From CAYRYU01 sp964428355 (GTDB lineage Bacteria > Muiribacteriota > Ozemobacteria > Ozemobacterales > Ozemobacteraceae), in the NCBI GenBank assembly GCA_964428355.1, contig CAYRYU010000002.1, forward strand, positions 128,159-192,158: a DNA stretch of 64,000 nt. Direction: 5' to 3'. The notes beneath the pieces are model-generated. The model worked only from the letters and a program-made list of their open reading frames with translations, did no database searches and was not told where the DNA came from. A program made the position numbers and the translations under genes. Positions 33,223 through 41,603 of this stretch are shown here, in pieces (within the stretch, counting starts at the first letter, position 1; each line of letters opens with the position of its first letter).

Positions 33223-34434
33223 TCAGCCTTCTGCGGCGTTGACCAGTTTGAGCATGGGCATGAACACGGCGAGAACGATTCCGCCGATGACGATACCCAT
33301 GAAGACGATGACGATCGGTTCGATGACCGAGGTCAAGCCCTTGACCGCGTTGTCGACCTCGGTGTCGTAGAAGTCCGCGATCTTGGAAAGCATCTTGTCG
33401 AGTTCACCGGTTTCCTCTCCGACGGCGATCATCTGGACGACCATCGGAGGAAACACGTTCGAGTTCTTGAGCGGTTCGGCGATCGATTCACCTTCCCGGA
33501 TCGACACGCGGGTCTTGTCGACGGCTTCCGCAATGACCACGTTTCCGGCGGTCTGGGCGGTGACTTCCAGTGCCTGAAGGATCGGAACGCCTGAGGCGAT
33601 GAGGGTTCCCAGGGTCCGGGTGAATTTGGCGACGGCGACCTTACGCATCATCATCCCGATGGCGGGCATCTTCAGGATGTTGGTGTCGAAAATCCGGGCT
33701 CCGGCCTTGGTTTTGAAGAAGTTGAGGATCAGGAACGGGACTCCGAGGAGGACGGGCAGGACGACGAACCACCAGCTGACCATGAAGTCGGAAAGGCCAA
33801 GGAGGAGCTGGGTGGCAAGAGGCAGTTCGACCTTCATGCCCATGAAGATTTCCTTGAACTGCGGCAAGACGAACATGACCAGGGCTACGACGACGAGACC
33901 TGCGATCGCGAAGACGACGACCGGGTATGTCAGTGCGCCCTTGACCTTCGATTTGAGGTTCTCCGAACTTTCGAGGTAGTCGGCGAGACGGTTGAGGATC
34001 TGGTCGAGAATACCACCGACTTCACCGGCTTTCACAAGGCTCACGAAAAGGTCGGAGAAAACCTTGGGGTGCTTTTCGAGCGCTTTGGAGAACGTGGAGC
34101 CGCCTTCGACGTCGGTTCGGATCTGCGTGATGACCCTCTTGAAGGTCGGGTTCTCGGACTGCTGCTGAAGAATGGTCAGACATCGGACCAGCGGGACTCC
34201 TGATCCGATCATGGTGGCGAACTGGCGGGCGAAGATACAGACTTCCTGCGACGTGATCGACCGCTCGAACAGGTTCATGCTGAACCCGCCCCCACCCTTC
34301 TTTTCGGTGATGCTCGTGACGAAGTATCCTTTTTCGCGGAGCTTCGCGATACATACTTCCTTGCTTTCACCGTCCATTTCGGATGAAACGATCTTGCCGT
34401 CCCAGTTTCGGGCTTTGTATGTAAAAGTCGGCAT
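33223..34434 (-). CDS. Type IV pilus / type II secretion platform protein (PilC/GspF)
   Basis: The 403-residue inner-membrane protein has the full family layout. The N-terminal FTYKARNWDGKIVSSEMDGES segment is followed by two T2SSF domains (about 68-190, beginning FARQFATMIGSGVPLVRCL, and about 270-395, beginning FTRTLGTLIASGVPILQAL), each with a GE..G..L motif (KAGEVGGILDQI and AVGEETGELDKML). TM helices lie near 168-192, 220-242 and 372-396. It forms the platform that the assembly ATPase acts on; no PilB/PilT ATPase is in the window. The three pseudopilin genes at 51.5-54.7 kb probably belong to the same machine. AAAGGGGG before ATG supports the start. Confidence 0.95.
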   Translation of the reverse strand: MPTFTYKARNWDGKIVSSEMDGESKEVCIAKLREKGYFVTSITEKKGGGGFSMNLFERSITSQEVCIFARQFATMIGSGVPLVRCLTILQQQSENPTFKRVITQIRTDVEGGSTFSKALEKHPKVFSDLFVSLVKAGEVGGILDQILNRLADYLESSENLKSKVKGALTYPVVVFAIAGLVVVALVMFVLPQFKEIFMGMKVELPLATQLLLGLSDFMVSWWFVVLPVLLGVPFLILNFFKTKAGARIFDTNILKMPAIGMMMRKVAVAKFTRTLGTLIASGVPILQALEVTAQTAGNVVIAEAVDKTRVSIREGESIAEPLKNSNVFPPMVVQMIAVGEETGELDKMLSKIADFYDTEVDNAVKGLTSVIEPIVIVFMGIVIGGIVLAVFMPMLKLVNAAEG

Positions 34435-34565
34435 TGGCTACCCCCTTTCGGCGACAATCATCCACTCCACTATATGCAGGAACCGTACCACCCCGCAAGA
34501 GGGAATTTTCATCGCTCTCCCGTCGCCGCGACCCCGCCTCCGTTTCAAAGGCGGCTGAAAGATAA

Positions 34566-34662
34566 GCCACCGAGGCGCAGAGGCACAGAGGCGAAAAGAG
34601 TTTTTTTGGGAGGAGATCCGTCCTTCGCACTTGCTTGCTCAGTGCCTCGGGGCCTCCGTGGC
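34566..34662. repeat. Palindromic intergenic repeat, short form
   Basis: Left arm GCCACCGAGGCGCAGAGGC, right arm GTGCCTCGGGGCCTCCGTGGC, with a T-rich centre (AGTTTTTTTGGG). It lies in the 388-bp gap between the divergent pilC-like and topB genes. The rest of that gap holds a 7-bp hairpin (GTGTGCG/CGCACAC, 34725-34744) and the topB promoter region. Confidence 0.75.
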
Positions 34663-34808
34663 AAATCTCGTCTGACATTTGCTACAGACTCCGCCCTGCC
34701 GGAAAAACGTTTGCACTGTGCGGGGTGTGCGAAAATCCGCACACTTTGCACACCGTCCCCGGAGCGTGCACAAAACAAATTCCCCCTTTCGCCCAAAGCC
34801 AATGGTGT

Positions 34809-34814
34809 TATACT
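34809..34814 (+). promoter_or_regulatory. -10 element (TATACT) directly before topB
   Basis: TATACT lies 8 bp before the topB ATG, so transcription would begin at or next to the start codon. The -35 region is weak (TTTCGC at a short spacing). Upstream, fold-back sequence rich in TGTGCG/CGCACA could bind a regulator. Confidence 0.35.
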
Positions 34815-34822
34815 TTGGAAAA

Positions 34823-37192
34823 ATGAAGACCGTGGTCTTTGCCGAAAAGCCTTCCGTGGGCAGGGATATCGCTCGCATCCTTGGAGCCCGGCAACAGGGC
34901 AGGGGTTTTCTCGAGGGACCCGAGTTCATCGTGACCTGGGGAATCGGCCACCTTGTCTCCCTCGCCGAGCCGAAAGTCCAAAACCCCGCCTGGACAAGGT
35001 GGAGCCTCCAGGACCTCCCGATGCTGCCCTCCAACTGGGCGCTCAACGTCCTCCCCGCAACCCAGGACCAGTTCGAAACGGTCAAGAGCCTCTTCCTACG
35101 AAAGGACGTCGGGCAGGTCATCAATGCCGCGGACGCAGGGCGTGAAGGGGAGCTGATCTTCAGGCTCGTGTACCGGGTGACCACGTGCGACAAACCGGTG
35201 CAACGGCTCTGGATATCCAGCATGACGGACGAGGCGATCCGTGAGGGGTTCGAGAAGCTCCGTCCGGGAAAGGACCTCGATGACCTGGCCTGTGCCGCCG
35301 ATTGCAGATCCAAGGCCGACTGGCTCGTGGGAATGAACTTCTCCCGTTGTTACTCCAAGAAGTTCGACGTGATGCTGACGGTTGGAAGGGTCCAGACCCC
35401 GACCCTGGCAATGGTCGTGAAAAGGCATCTCGAGATCCGGAACTTCAAGCCCTCCGACTACTGGGAGATCCAGGCCGACCTGGGGTCCTTCAGCGCAATG
35501 TGGTTCGACCCGGCGGAAAAGGATCACCCGACACGCATCTCCGACAAGTCCCTGGCCGAAAAGATCGCGGGGGAGCTGAAAACCTCCACCGCGGTCATCA
35601 AGAGCGTCACCAAGACCAAGAAGAAGCTTCCCCCGCCGTTGCTCTACGATCTCACCACCCTCCAACGTGAAGCGAACTCCCGTTTCGGGCTAACCGCCGC
35701 CCAGACGCTTTCAATCGCACAGACCTTGTACGAACAGAAAAAAGTGATAACATACCCGCGCACCGACAGCCGGCACCTTTCCGACGACATTTTCCCCACC
35801 GTAAAAAGGCGGATGGGGGCGCTTCCCCCCGATTTTCACCAGATACTCACGCCGCTCACCCAGCGGGAGATCCCCAAACCGAAAAGGGTGTTCGATTCGT
35901 CCAAGGTGAGCGATCACCACGCCATCATCCCAACCGAACAGAAACCTCATGGCTTCGACTCCTGGCGGAAAGAGGAGCGCAACATCTACGACATGGTGGT
36001 CCGCAGGTTTTTGGCGGCATTCTACCCCGACCACGAATACCTCTCCACCTCGGTCACCGCTCTGGCGGGAGGACATAACCTGAAGGCGTCCGGAAGGGTT
36101 CCACTCGTTATCGGCTGGAAATCGGCCTACGAGCGCGGAGAAGCCTCCGACAAGCCCGCAGATTCCAGTGAGGAGGGCGAGGAGGACCAGTCCCTTCCCG
36201 AATTGAAGAATGGCGATTCCTTCCCGGTGGAAGAGTCCAAGCTCCTGACCAAGCAGACCAAGCCCCCGCCCCACTTCACCGAAGCTGCTCTGCTGCAGGC
36301 GATGGAAACCGCGGGAAAACTCGTCGAGGACGAAGAGCTCCGCTCGGCCATGAGCGACTGCGGTTTGGGAACACCGGCAACCAGGGCCGAGATCATCGAG
36401 AAGCTCATCCGGGTGGAGTATATGGTCCGCGACAAGAAACGTCTCACCCCGACCGACAAGGGAATCCGCCTGATTTCACTTGCTGCCCCTGGAATCACGA
36501 GCCCGGAACTGACGGGCTCCTGGGAGAAGCGGCTGGCCGACATCGCCCGTGGAAAGGCCGAGGGCCCACAATTCATGACCGACATCGCCGCTTTCGTTTC
36601 CCGGATCGTCTCCGAGGTCAAGGCCCTTTCGGGTGGAACCGTTTCCTTCCCCCAGCCGTCCGATCAGGGGCGACAACCTCCAGTGGGGAGAAAGCCTGGA
36701 CCTCGGCCTGCCGCCAGTTCCCAAGCCCACTCCGAACCCGCCCGCAAGGGGCCGGCCCGGGCGCAAAAAACTGCACCGAAAGGAACGGCAACGGCCCCCA
36801 CTCCGCCGGATGCCGCCGGCAAAGGGCCTGCCCCGACCGGGTCCCCCACTTCCCCACCGGTTCCGATCGCCCAACGCCCCTCCTTCGGAGTCTGTCCCGC
36901 CTGTGGCAAGGGACGGATCATCGAAGGGAACCGCGGATTCGGCTGCGACCGTTTCCGGGAGGGCTGTTCATACGTGGTCTGGAAGGAGTTCATGGGGAAA
37001 GCGCTTTCCGAAACCGCCATCAAGCAGCTCATCGGAGGCAGGCCGACACGCGAGATGAAAGGGTTCCGCCGGGAAGACGGAACGGTGGTCTCCGGTAAGA
37101 TCAGGATGCGCGCGGACCGGAAGGGAATCGAGCTCGAGGAATCAGGGAGCGAAAAGGTGACCGCGGCCGGAAAATCCCCCGGGAAGGAATGA
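34823..37192 (+). CDS. topB: DNA topoisomerase III (type IA)
   Basis: The 789-residue enzyme begins MKTVVFAEKPSVGRDIARILGA, exactly as in TopB, which decides the start at 34823 although no clear ribosome site is seen. The TOPRIM acidic triad is in AADAGREGELI (Asp104 onward), and the catalytic Tyr is at about 311 in ITYPRTDSRHLSDD. After the core comes a Pro/Ala/Lys-rich linker (about residues 600-680) and a C-terminal zinc-ribbon-like segment (CPACGKGRIIEGNRGFGCDRFREGC). It relaxes negatively supercoiled DNA and decatenates. Its 3' end overlaps the convergent LmeA-like gene by 51 bp. Confidence 0.95.
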   Translation: MKTVVFAEKPSVGRDIARILGARQQGRGFLEGPEFIVTWGIGHLVSLAEPKVQNPAWTRWSLQDLPMLPSNWALNVLPATQDQFETVKSLFLRKDVGQVINAADAGREGELIFRLVYRVTTCDKPVQRLWISSMTDEAIREGFEKLRPGKDLDDLACAADCRSKADWLVGMNFSRCYSKKFDVMLTVGRVQTPTLAMVVKRHLEIRNFKPSDYWEIQADLGSFSAMWFDPAEKDHPTRISDKSLAEKIAGELKTSTAVIKSVTKTKKKLPPPLLYDLTTLQREANSRFGLTAAQTLSIAQTLYEQKKVITYPRTDSRHLSDDIFPTVKRRMGALPPDFHQILTPLTQREIPKPKRVFDSSKVSDHHAIIPTEQKPHGFDSWRKEERNIYDMVVRRFLAAFYPDHEYLSTSVTALAGGHNLKASGRVPLVIGWKSAYERGEASDKPADSSEEGEEDQSLPELKNGDSFPVEESKLLTKQTKPPPHFTEAALLQAMETAGKLVEDEELRSAMSDCGLGTPATRAEIIEKLIRVEYMVRDKKRLTPTDKGIRLISLAAPGITSPELTGSWEKRLADIARGKAEGPQFMTDIAAFVSRIVSEVKALSGGTVSFPQPSDQGRQPPVGRKPGPRPAASSQAHSEPARKGPARAQKTAPKGTATAPTPPDAAGKGPAPTGSPTSPPVPIAQRPSFGVCPACGKGRIIEGNRGFGCDRFREGCSYVVWKEFMGKALSETAIKQLIGGRPTREMKGFRREDGTVVSGKIRMRADRKGIELEESGSEKVTAAGKSPGKE

Positions 37193-37885
37193 CAATTCGT
37201 CGATCCCGGCCTCGTAGGGCATCAGGGAAAAATCCCAGAGCGGGTTGAGCCAGCTCAGCACCTGGCTCTTCAGCTCCGGGGTCATGGGTTGGCCGTTAAC
37301 CTGGGCGTCGAGGATGTCGATCATCAGCTTTTCCGCTTCCATCCTCAAGGCCACGTGGGACGAAAACGGGCTCAGGTCCTGGGGGATGAAGGCGAAAGGA
37401 TTCCCGGGAACCCGCGTCAGATCAGCTTCCCCGGAGACCGCAACCGAACCGCTCCCGAAGGAGACGACTATCTTCCTGAAGACCGGCTTCGCCGACTTCT
37501 GGCGGGCAAGCTCACGGTCGATGAGTGCCTGGATGTCTTTTTCCCTGAACCGGGCTTCGACCCTGACCCCCTTGACCGCCTTGAACTCATCGAATCCGGC
37601 GCACCCGAGGGTGAGGTTCTGCATGAGATCCGTGGAAAGTCCATCGAACTCGACCACGGCGCTCTCGACATTGGTTTCCCGGACAACCTGGTTCCGGAGG
37701 CGGAAAGTCACGGTATCACCGACGGTTTCGTGGGGAAGAGAGAACAGCTCCCTCAGAACCCTCACCGCCTCACGTTCGAAATGGGCGACCTCGCGGGGCC
37801 CCATCGGAAGTGCCGACGCAGCCTGGCTTCCAAAAGCCGCACAAAGTAGAACCACGAAAACGTCCCTCAAGATCTTCATCTTCAT
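37142..37885 (-). CDS. Secreted LmeA-like (DUF2993) protein
   Basis: The 247-residue product has a signal peptide (VFVVLLCAAFGSQAASA). Residues about 60-190 resemble the DUF2993/LmeA pattern: VESAVVEFDGLSTDLMQNLTLGC, KGVRVEARFREKDIQALIDREL, then VSFGSGSVAVSGE. LmeA-type proteins bind phospholipids or glycolipids in the cell envelope. The ATG at 37885 (MKMKIL) follows GGAGG by 8 nt and is preferred over the ATG 15 bp upstream. The 3' end overlaps topB on the opposite strand by 51 bp, so the two mRNAs are partly antisense. Confidence 0.7.
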   Translation of the reverse strand: MKMKILRDVFVVLLCAAFGSQAASALPMGPREVAHFEREAVRVLRELFSLPHETVGDTVTFRLRNQVVRETNVESAVVEFDGLSTDLMQNLTLGCAGFDEFKAVKGVRVEARFREKDIQALIDRELARQKSAKPVFRKIVVSFGSGSVAVSGEADLTRVPGNPFAFIPQDLSPFSSHVALRMEAEKLMIDILDAQVNGQPMTPELKSQVLSWLNPLWDFSLMPYEAGIDELSFLPGGFSGRGHLFAP

Positions 37886-38029
37886 CTTCCCATCCTCCAA
37901 GTTTTTCGGCCGGTGGTTTTCAAGAGAAGACCCGGTTACAGTGTTGATTGTAATCCCGGCATGGTCAGGGAATCAAGAACAAGGGAACCGGCGGGCGGAC
38001 TTTACAGGAAAGGGGCGGTGGGGTAAGCT

Positions 38030-40231
38030 TTGCACGATATGGACCAAGCCTACCACCTGATCATGTACATCCTGATCGCCAACGTCGGATACATGATTTT
38101 CTTCCTGTTCCGGAAAGGGACCGGCCCCTACGGGGGTTACATCGCCCAGTTGTTCACTTTCCTCTGCTTCATGGTACTGATCGTGGTCAGGCAGTGGGAA
38201 GGCCTGGGAACCGTCCTTCTTTCCATCTTCGGAATGTTCGCCTTCCTCGGCGCCCCGGCTATCCTTCAGAGAAGGATCGACTCGCTGATGGCCCAGCAGA
38301 GGTTCGGCGAGATCGAGTCGCCGGCGCAATGGAAGGCATGGCTTGCCTGGAGCGAGTTGAACCAGCACCTTCTGGAGCTTTCAAGGATCGGGTCCAAACT
38401 CCCGGAAGCCTACGAGGAAACGGTCACCGCGCTCCACGCCATGCTGGGAAAGGGCGATCCGTATGATGAGATGACGCGGCTGTTCCTCGCCATGATCCAT
38501 TTCCACGCCCGGAAGTTCGACCGCCTCCTGACGCACCTGCTTTCCCCGACGAGAACCTTCGCCGACTACACCTTCGAGGAGCTGCTCTACATCGTCCGGT
38601 CCCTGCTCGAGACGGGCCGGTTCGACGAGGCCCTTTCCGCCCAGATGGAAATGGAGAGGAAAATCGCCGACGAGGGGGAACTGAACCCGGGGCAGGCTCA
38701 GAACCTTCTCATCAGCCGGCTCCTGTTTTTCGCGTTCATGGGCTGGCAACAGGATTTCGACGAGCTGGCCGCCTCGAACGCGAAAGGGCTCGAGGAGCTC
38801 CCTCCCCCGCTCCGCGCCTATTGGAGCGGAGTAGCGGCATTCCATTCCGGTTCCTTCGACAAGGGACAGGAGCTCATGCAAAGCGCCCTTACCCAGGAAT
38901 GGCCGGATATCCCCGACCTCTGGCTCCAATGGATGAAACAGCGGCTCCAGGATCTCACCGAGAACAGGGAGTTCTTCCTGGAAACGGTGCGGCCCCGGCT
39001 CGAAACGCTCCGGACAGTCCACAGGGAGGCGTTCCAGGCGATCCTCCGGAAATCGGCCGAATCGGCCGTCCCGATCGAGATCCGGGATTCCGCGACCCGT
39101 TACCTGTTCTGGGCGAACCTCATCGTCTTTTCCCTGCTTTACGCCACCGGCAACCTGTTCGACCTCGTGGGCCTCATCAACTGCGGAGCGAACTTCGGGG
39201 TCCTCGTCAGGCAGGGCGAATGGTTCCGCCTCGTTACCCACCAGTTCCTTCACATGGGATGGCTCCACCTGACGATGAACCTGCTCGCGTTGAAGTATCT
39301 CGGCCCTCCCATCGAAACCTACACGGGTTGGCCGATGTTCTTCGGAATCTACCTCTTCTCCGGAATCTGCGGCGGTCTTGCCACCGCCCTCGGCGGCGAC
39401 CGCGTATCGGTGGGAGCTTCCGGTGCGATCCTGGGGCTTCTTGCCGCGGCGATCGTCCTCGAGATTTCCGGAGTCGGGCCCCGGAAGAGCTTCGACCGCA
39501 AAGGTTACCTGTCCTCGCTCTTCTTCATCGTCGTTGCCAACCTCGTCATCGGCTTCCTCGAAAAGGGAATCGACAACAACGCGCATATCGGCGGCATGGT
39601 TGGAGGGGCGATCGCGGGCCTCGCGGCGGTCATCTGCCTCAGGAGCCCCTTTCTCAAGAGCCTCGCCTCGATCCTGGCCCTGGTGTTCACCATCGGTGTT
39701 TTCGGGGGCTCGGCAGCCCGGTTCCAGGAGTTCCGCCGGAACTTCCGGTATCCCGCGAAACGCGGTCCACTTCTGGAAGCCACCCAGAAAGACTGGCCCT
39801 TCGTGATCTCGGTGCCCGAAGGGTGGGCACCCGATTCGAATCGGCTCGAAACGCAGTTCGTCTACCTGTTCAACGGGCCCATCGGGGAGCGGCTTCTGAT
39901 ACAGCTCCGTCCCGAGATGGCTTCGGCGACGGAGTTCCTGCAGAACCACGCGGATGAGTTCACCCGGGAAATCGTCGACGATTCCGACCTGAAATTCATC
40001 AAGCGGCGGGGTCCGACGGAACATCTCCTCGACGGCAGGAAAGCCTTCCAGCTCCGTTTCTGGTTCTCCCAGGACGGGATTCCGCAAACCGAGCGCCATT
40101 TCTTCCTGTTCGGGGACGATTTCACGATCTTCGTCCGTTTTTCCCTCCCGACCGCCCACGAAGAAGCTTACGACGAAATCATCAATTCCATGATCGGATC
40201 CATCCGCATCAAAGGAGAAAGCCGCCAATGA
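38030..40231 (+). CDS. Rhomboid-family intramembrane serine protease with TPR-like and C-terminal extra domains
   Basis: The 733-residue protein starts at TTG 38030 or ATG 38039. It has two N-terminal TM helices, a ~270-residue helical region with TPR-like spacing, and then the rhomboid core: LVTHQFLHMGWLHLTMNLLAL, catalytic Ser464 in SVGASGAILG and catalytic His519 in NNAHIGGMVGG. A last TM is followed by ~170 residues of alpha/beta sequence (WPFVISVPEGWAPDSNRLETQFVYL) that recalls DUF1795/PsbP-like domains. The whole is far larger than GlpG. It is coupled to the MoxR gene by an ATGA overlap, so proteolysis and MoxR chaperoning may serve one process. Confidence 0.88.
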   Translation: MHDMDQAYHLIMYILIANVGYMIFFLFRKGTGPYGGYIAQLFTFLCFMVLIVVRQWEGLGTVLLSIFGMFAFLGAPAILQRRIDSLMAQQRFGEIESPAQWKAWLAWSELNQHLLELSRIGSKLPEAYEETVTALHAMLGKGDPYDEMTRLFLAMIHFHARKFDRLLTHLLSPTRTFADYTFEELLYIVRSLLETGRFDEALSAQMEMERKIADEGELNPGQAQNLLISRLLFFAFMGWQQDFDELAASNAKGLEELPPPLRAYWSGVAAFHSGSFDKGQELMQSALTQEWPDIPDLWLQWMKQRLQDLTENREFFLETVRPRLETLRTVHREAFQAILRKSAESAVPIEIRDSATRYLFWANLIVFSLLYATGNLFDLVGLINCGANFGVLVRQGEWFRLVTHQFLHMGWLHLTMNLLALKYLGPPIETYTGWPMFFGIYLFSGICGGLATALGGDRVSVGASGAILGLLAAAIVLEISGVGPRKSFDRKGYLSSLFFIVVANLVIGFLEKGIDNNAHIGGMVGGAIAGLAAVICLRSPFLKSLASILALVFTIGVFGGSAARFQEFRRNFRYPAKRGPLLEATQKDWPFVISVPEGWAPDSNRLETQFVYLFNGPIGERLLIQLRPEMASATEFLQNHADEFTREIVDDSDLKFIKRRGPTEHLLDGRKAFQLRFWFSQDGIPQTERHFFLFGDDFTIFVRFSLPTAHEEAYDEIINSMIGSIRIKGESRQ

Positions 40232-41337
40232 CCGACAACATTCCCACCACAAACCCAGAATCACCGCAATCTCCAGGAGCGGTCCCTGCTTCTCCCCGCG
40301 CCGAACCGGCCAGATCGACCGGACGCCGGGATTCCACGCCGGCCCCCCGGCCAGGGATCCAACGGGTCGCCCTGGACAAGCTGAAGCGCGAGATCGGCAA
40401 GGTCATCATCGGGAATGACCAGGTCGTGGAACAGGTCCTGGTCGCTATTTTCGCGGGCGGCCACGTTCTCCTGGAAGGGGTTCCGGGATTGGGAAAGACC
40501 CTGTTGGTCCGGACCATCGCCTCGATCCTGAGGGCCAGCTTCAAGAGGATCCAGTTCACTCCCGATCTCATGCCCGCCGACATCATCGGGACCAAGCTGA
40601 TCCAGGAGGACGAAGCCGGCCGGAAATCGTTCGCCTTCCAGCCCGGACCCCTTTTCGCGAACATGATCCTGTCCGACGAGATCAACCGCGCCACCGCAAA
40701 GACCCAGTCAGCCCTTCTCGAGGCCATGGCGGAGGGAACGGTGACCTCGGGGGGAGACACCCACGTCCTCAGCCAGCCGTTCTTCGTCCTCGCAACCCAG
40801 AACCCGATCGAAATGGAGGGAACGTACCCTCTTCCCGAAGCCCAGGTCGATCGGTTCATGTTCAAGGTCCTTCTCGAGATCCCCTCGAAGGACATGCTGG
40901 AGGGAATCCTCGAACGGACCACGGGCAACGAGGCAACCCAACTCGATCCCCTCATGAACTCCGAGGAAATCCTCGCCACCCAGAAGCTCGTCCGTGACGT
41001 CCCGATCGCAAAGCACCTGAGGGATGCCATCGCCGGGATAGTCTCCTCGACCCAGCCGAAAGCCCCCAACGCACATCCGCTTGTGAAGCGCTACATCGCT
41101 TACGGCAGCTCCCCGCGCGGGCTCCAGTCCCTCGCGCTCGCGGCCAAATCGCTAGCTTTCCTCAAGGGCCAGAACCACGTTTCCTTCGAAGAGATCAAGG
41201 CCGTGGCAAAGCCTTCCCTCAGGCACCGCCTGATCCTCAACTTCGAAGGTGAGGCCGAGGGGGTGGTCCCCGACGAGGTGATCGACAAGATCCTCATCCA
41301 GACGGAGTCTTCGGCCACGATCGGAAAGGGTTCCTGA
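40228..41337 (+). CDS. MoxR-family AAA+ ATPase
   Basis: The 369-residue protein has a 40-residue Pro/Ser/Thr-rich start, then the MoxR core: Walker A GVPGLGKT (from residue 84), Walker B LSDEINRA (Asp150), sensor 1 in ATQNPIE, and the family segment EGTYPLPEAQVDRFMFK, then RGLQSLALAAKSLA with the sensor 2 Arg. MoxR proteins act as chaperones, usually with DUF58 and von Willebrand A proteins. None of these adjoin here; the coupled partner is the rhomboid protease (4-bp overlap). Confidence 0.95.
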   Translation: MTDNIPTTNPESPQSPGAVPASPRAEPARSTGRRDSTPAPRPGIQRVALDKLKREIGKVIIGNDQVVEQVLVAIFAGGHVLLEGVPGLGKTLLVRTIASILRASFKRIQFTPDLMPADIIGTKLIQEDEAGRKSFAFQPGPLFANMILSDEINRATAKTQSALLEAMAEGTVTSGGDTHVLSQPFFVLATQNPIEMEGTYPLPEAQVDRFMFKVLLEIPSKDMLEGILERTTGNEATQLDPLMNSEEILATQKLVRDVPIAKHLRDAIAGIVSSTQPKAPNAHPLVKRYIAYGSSPRGLQSLALAAKSLAFLKGQNHVSFEEIKAVAKPSLRHRLILNFEGEAEGVVPDEVIDKILIQTESSATIGKGS

Positions 41338-41382
41338 GAGAATGGGCCCCGGATGGGAACTCAGGAAGCCTCCCGCAGAGTT

Positions 41383-41522
41383 GCCACGGAGGCACGGAGA
41401 CACCGAGATGGCGCTTGGTTGGATTTGCCAGGAGTGAGAGAGTCGTTTTTTTCTTTCTCTTTTTTTGGAGAGCCCCTGAAAAAGCCACTTGCGGAAGCTC
41501 CGTGCCTCGGTGTCTCCGTGGC
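41383..41522. repeat. Palindromic intergenic repeat, short form
   Basis: The best-preserved copy. The left arm GCCACGGAGGCACGGAGACA and the right arm GTGCCTCGGTGTCTCCGTGGC are almost perfect inverted copies, with a T-rich centre (CGTTTTTTTCTTTCTCTTTT). It lies between the moxR and first cyclase genes and could block or end readthrough. Confidence 0.85.
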
Positions 41523-41603
41523 AACCGTCCCCCTTGGATCGCACCATCTTGACGGGGGCCGGTTCATGAGGTTGCCCCGGTCGGGACTCCGGCTTCAAAG
41601 ACG

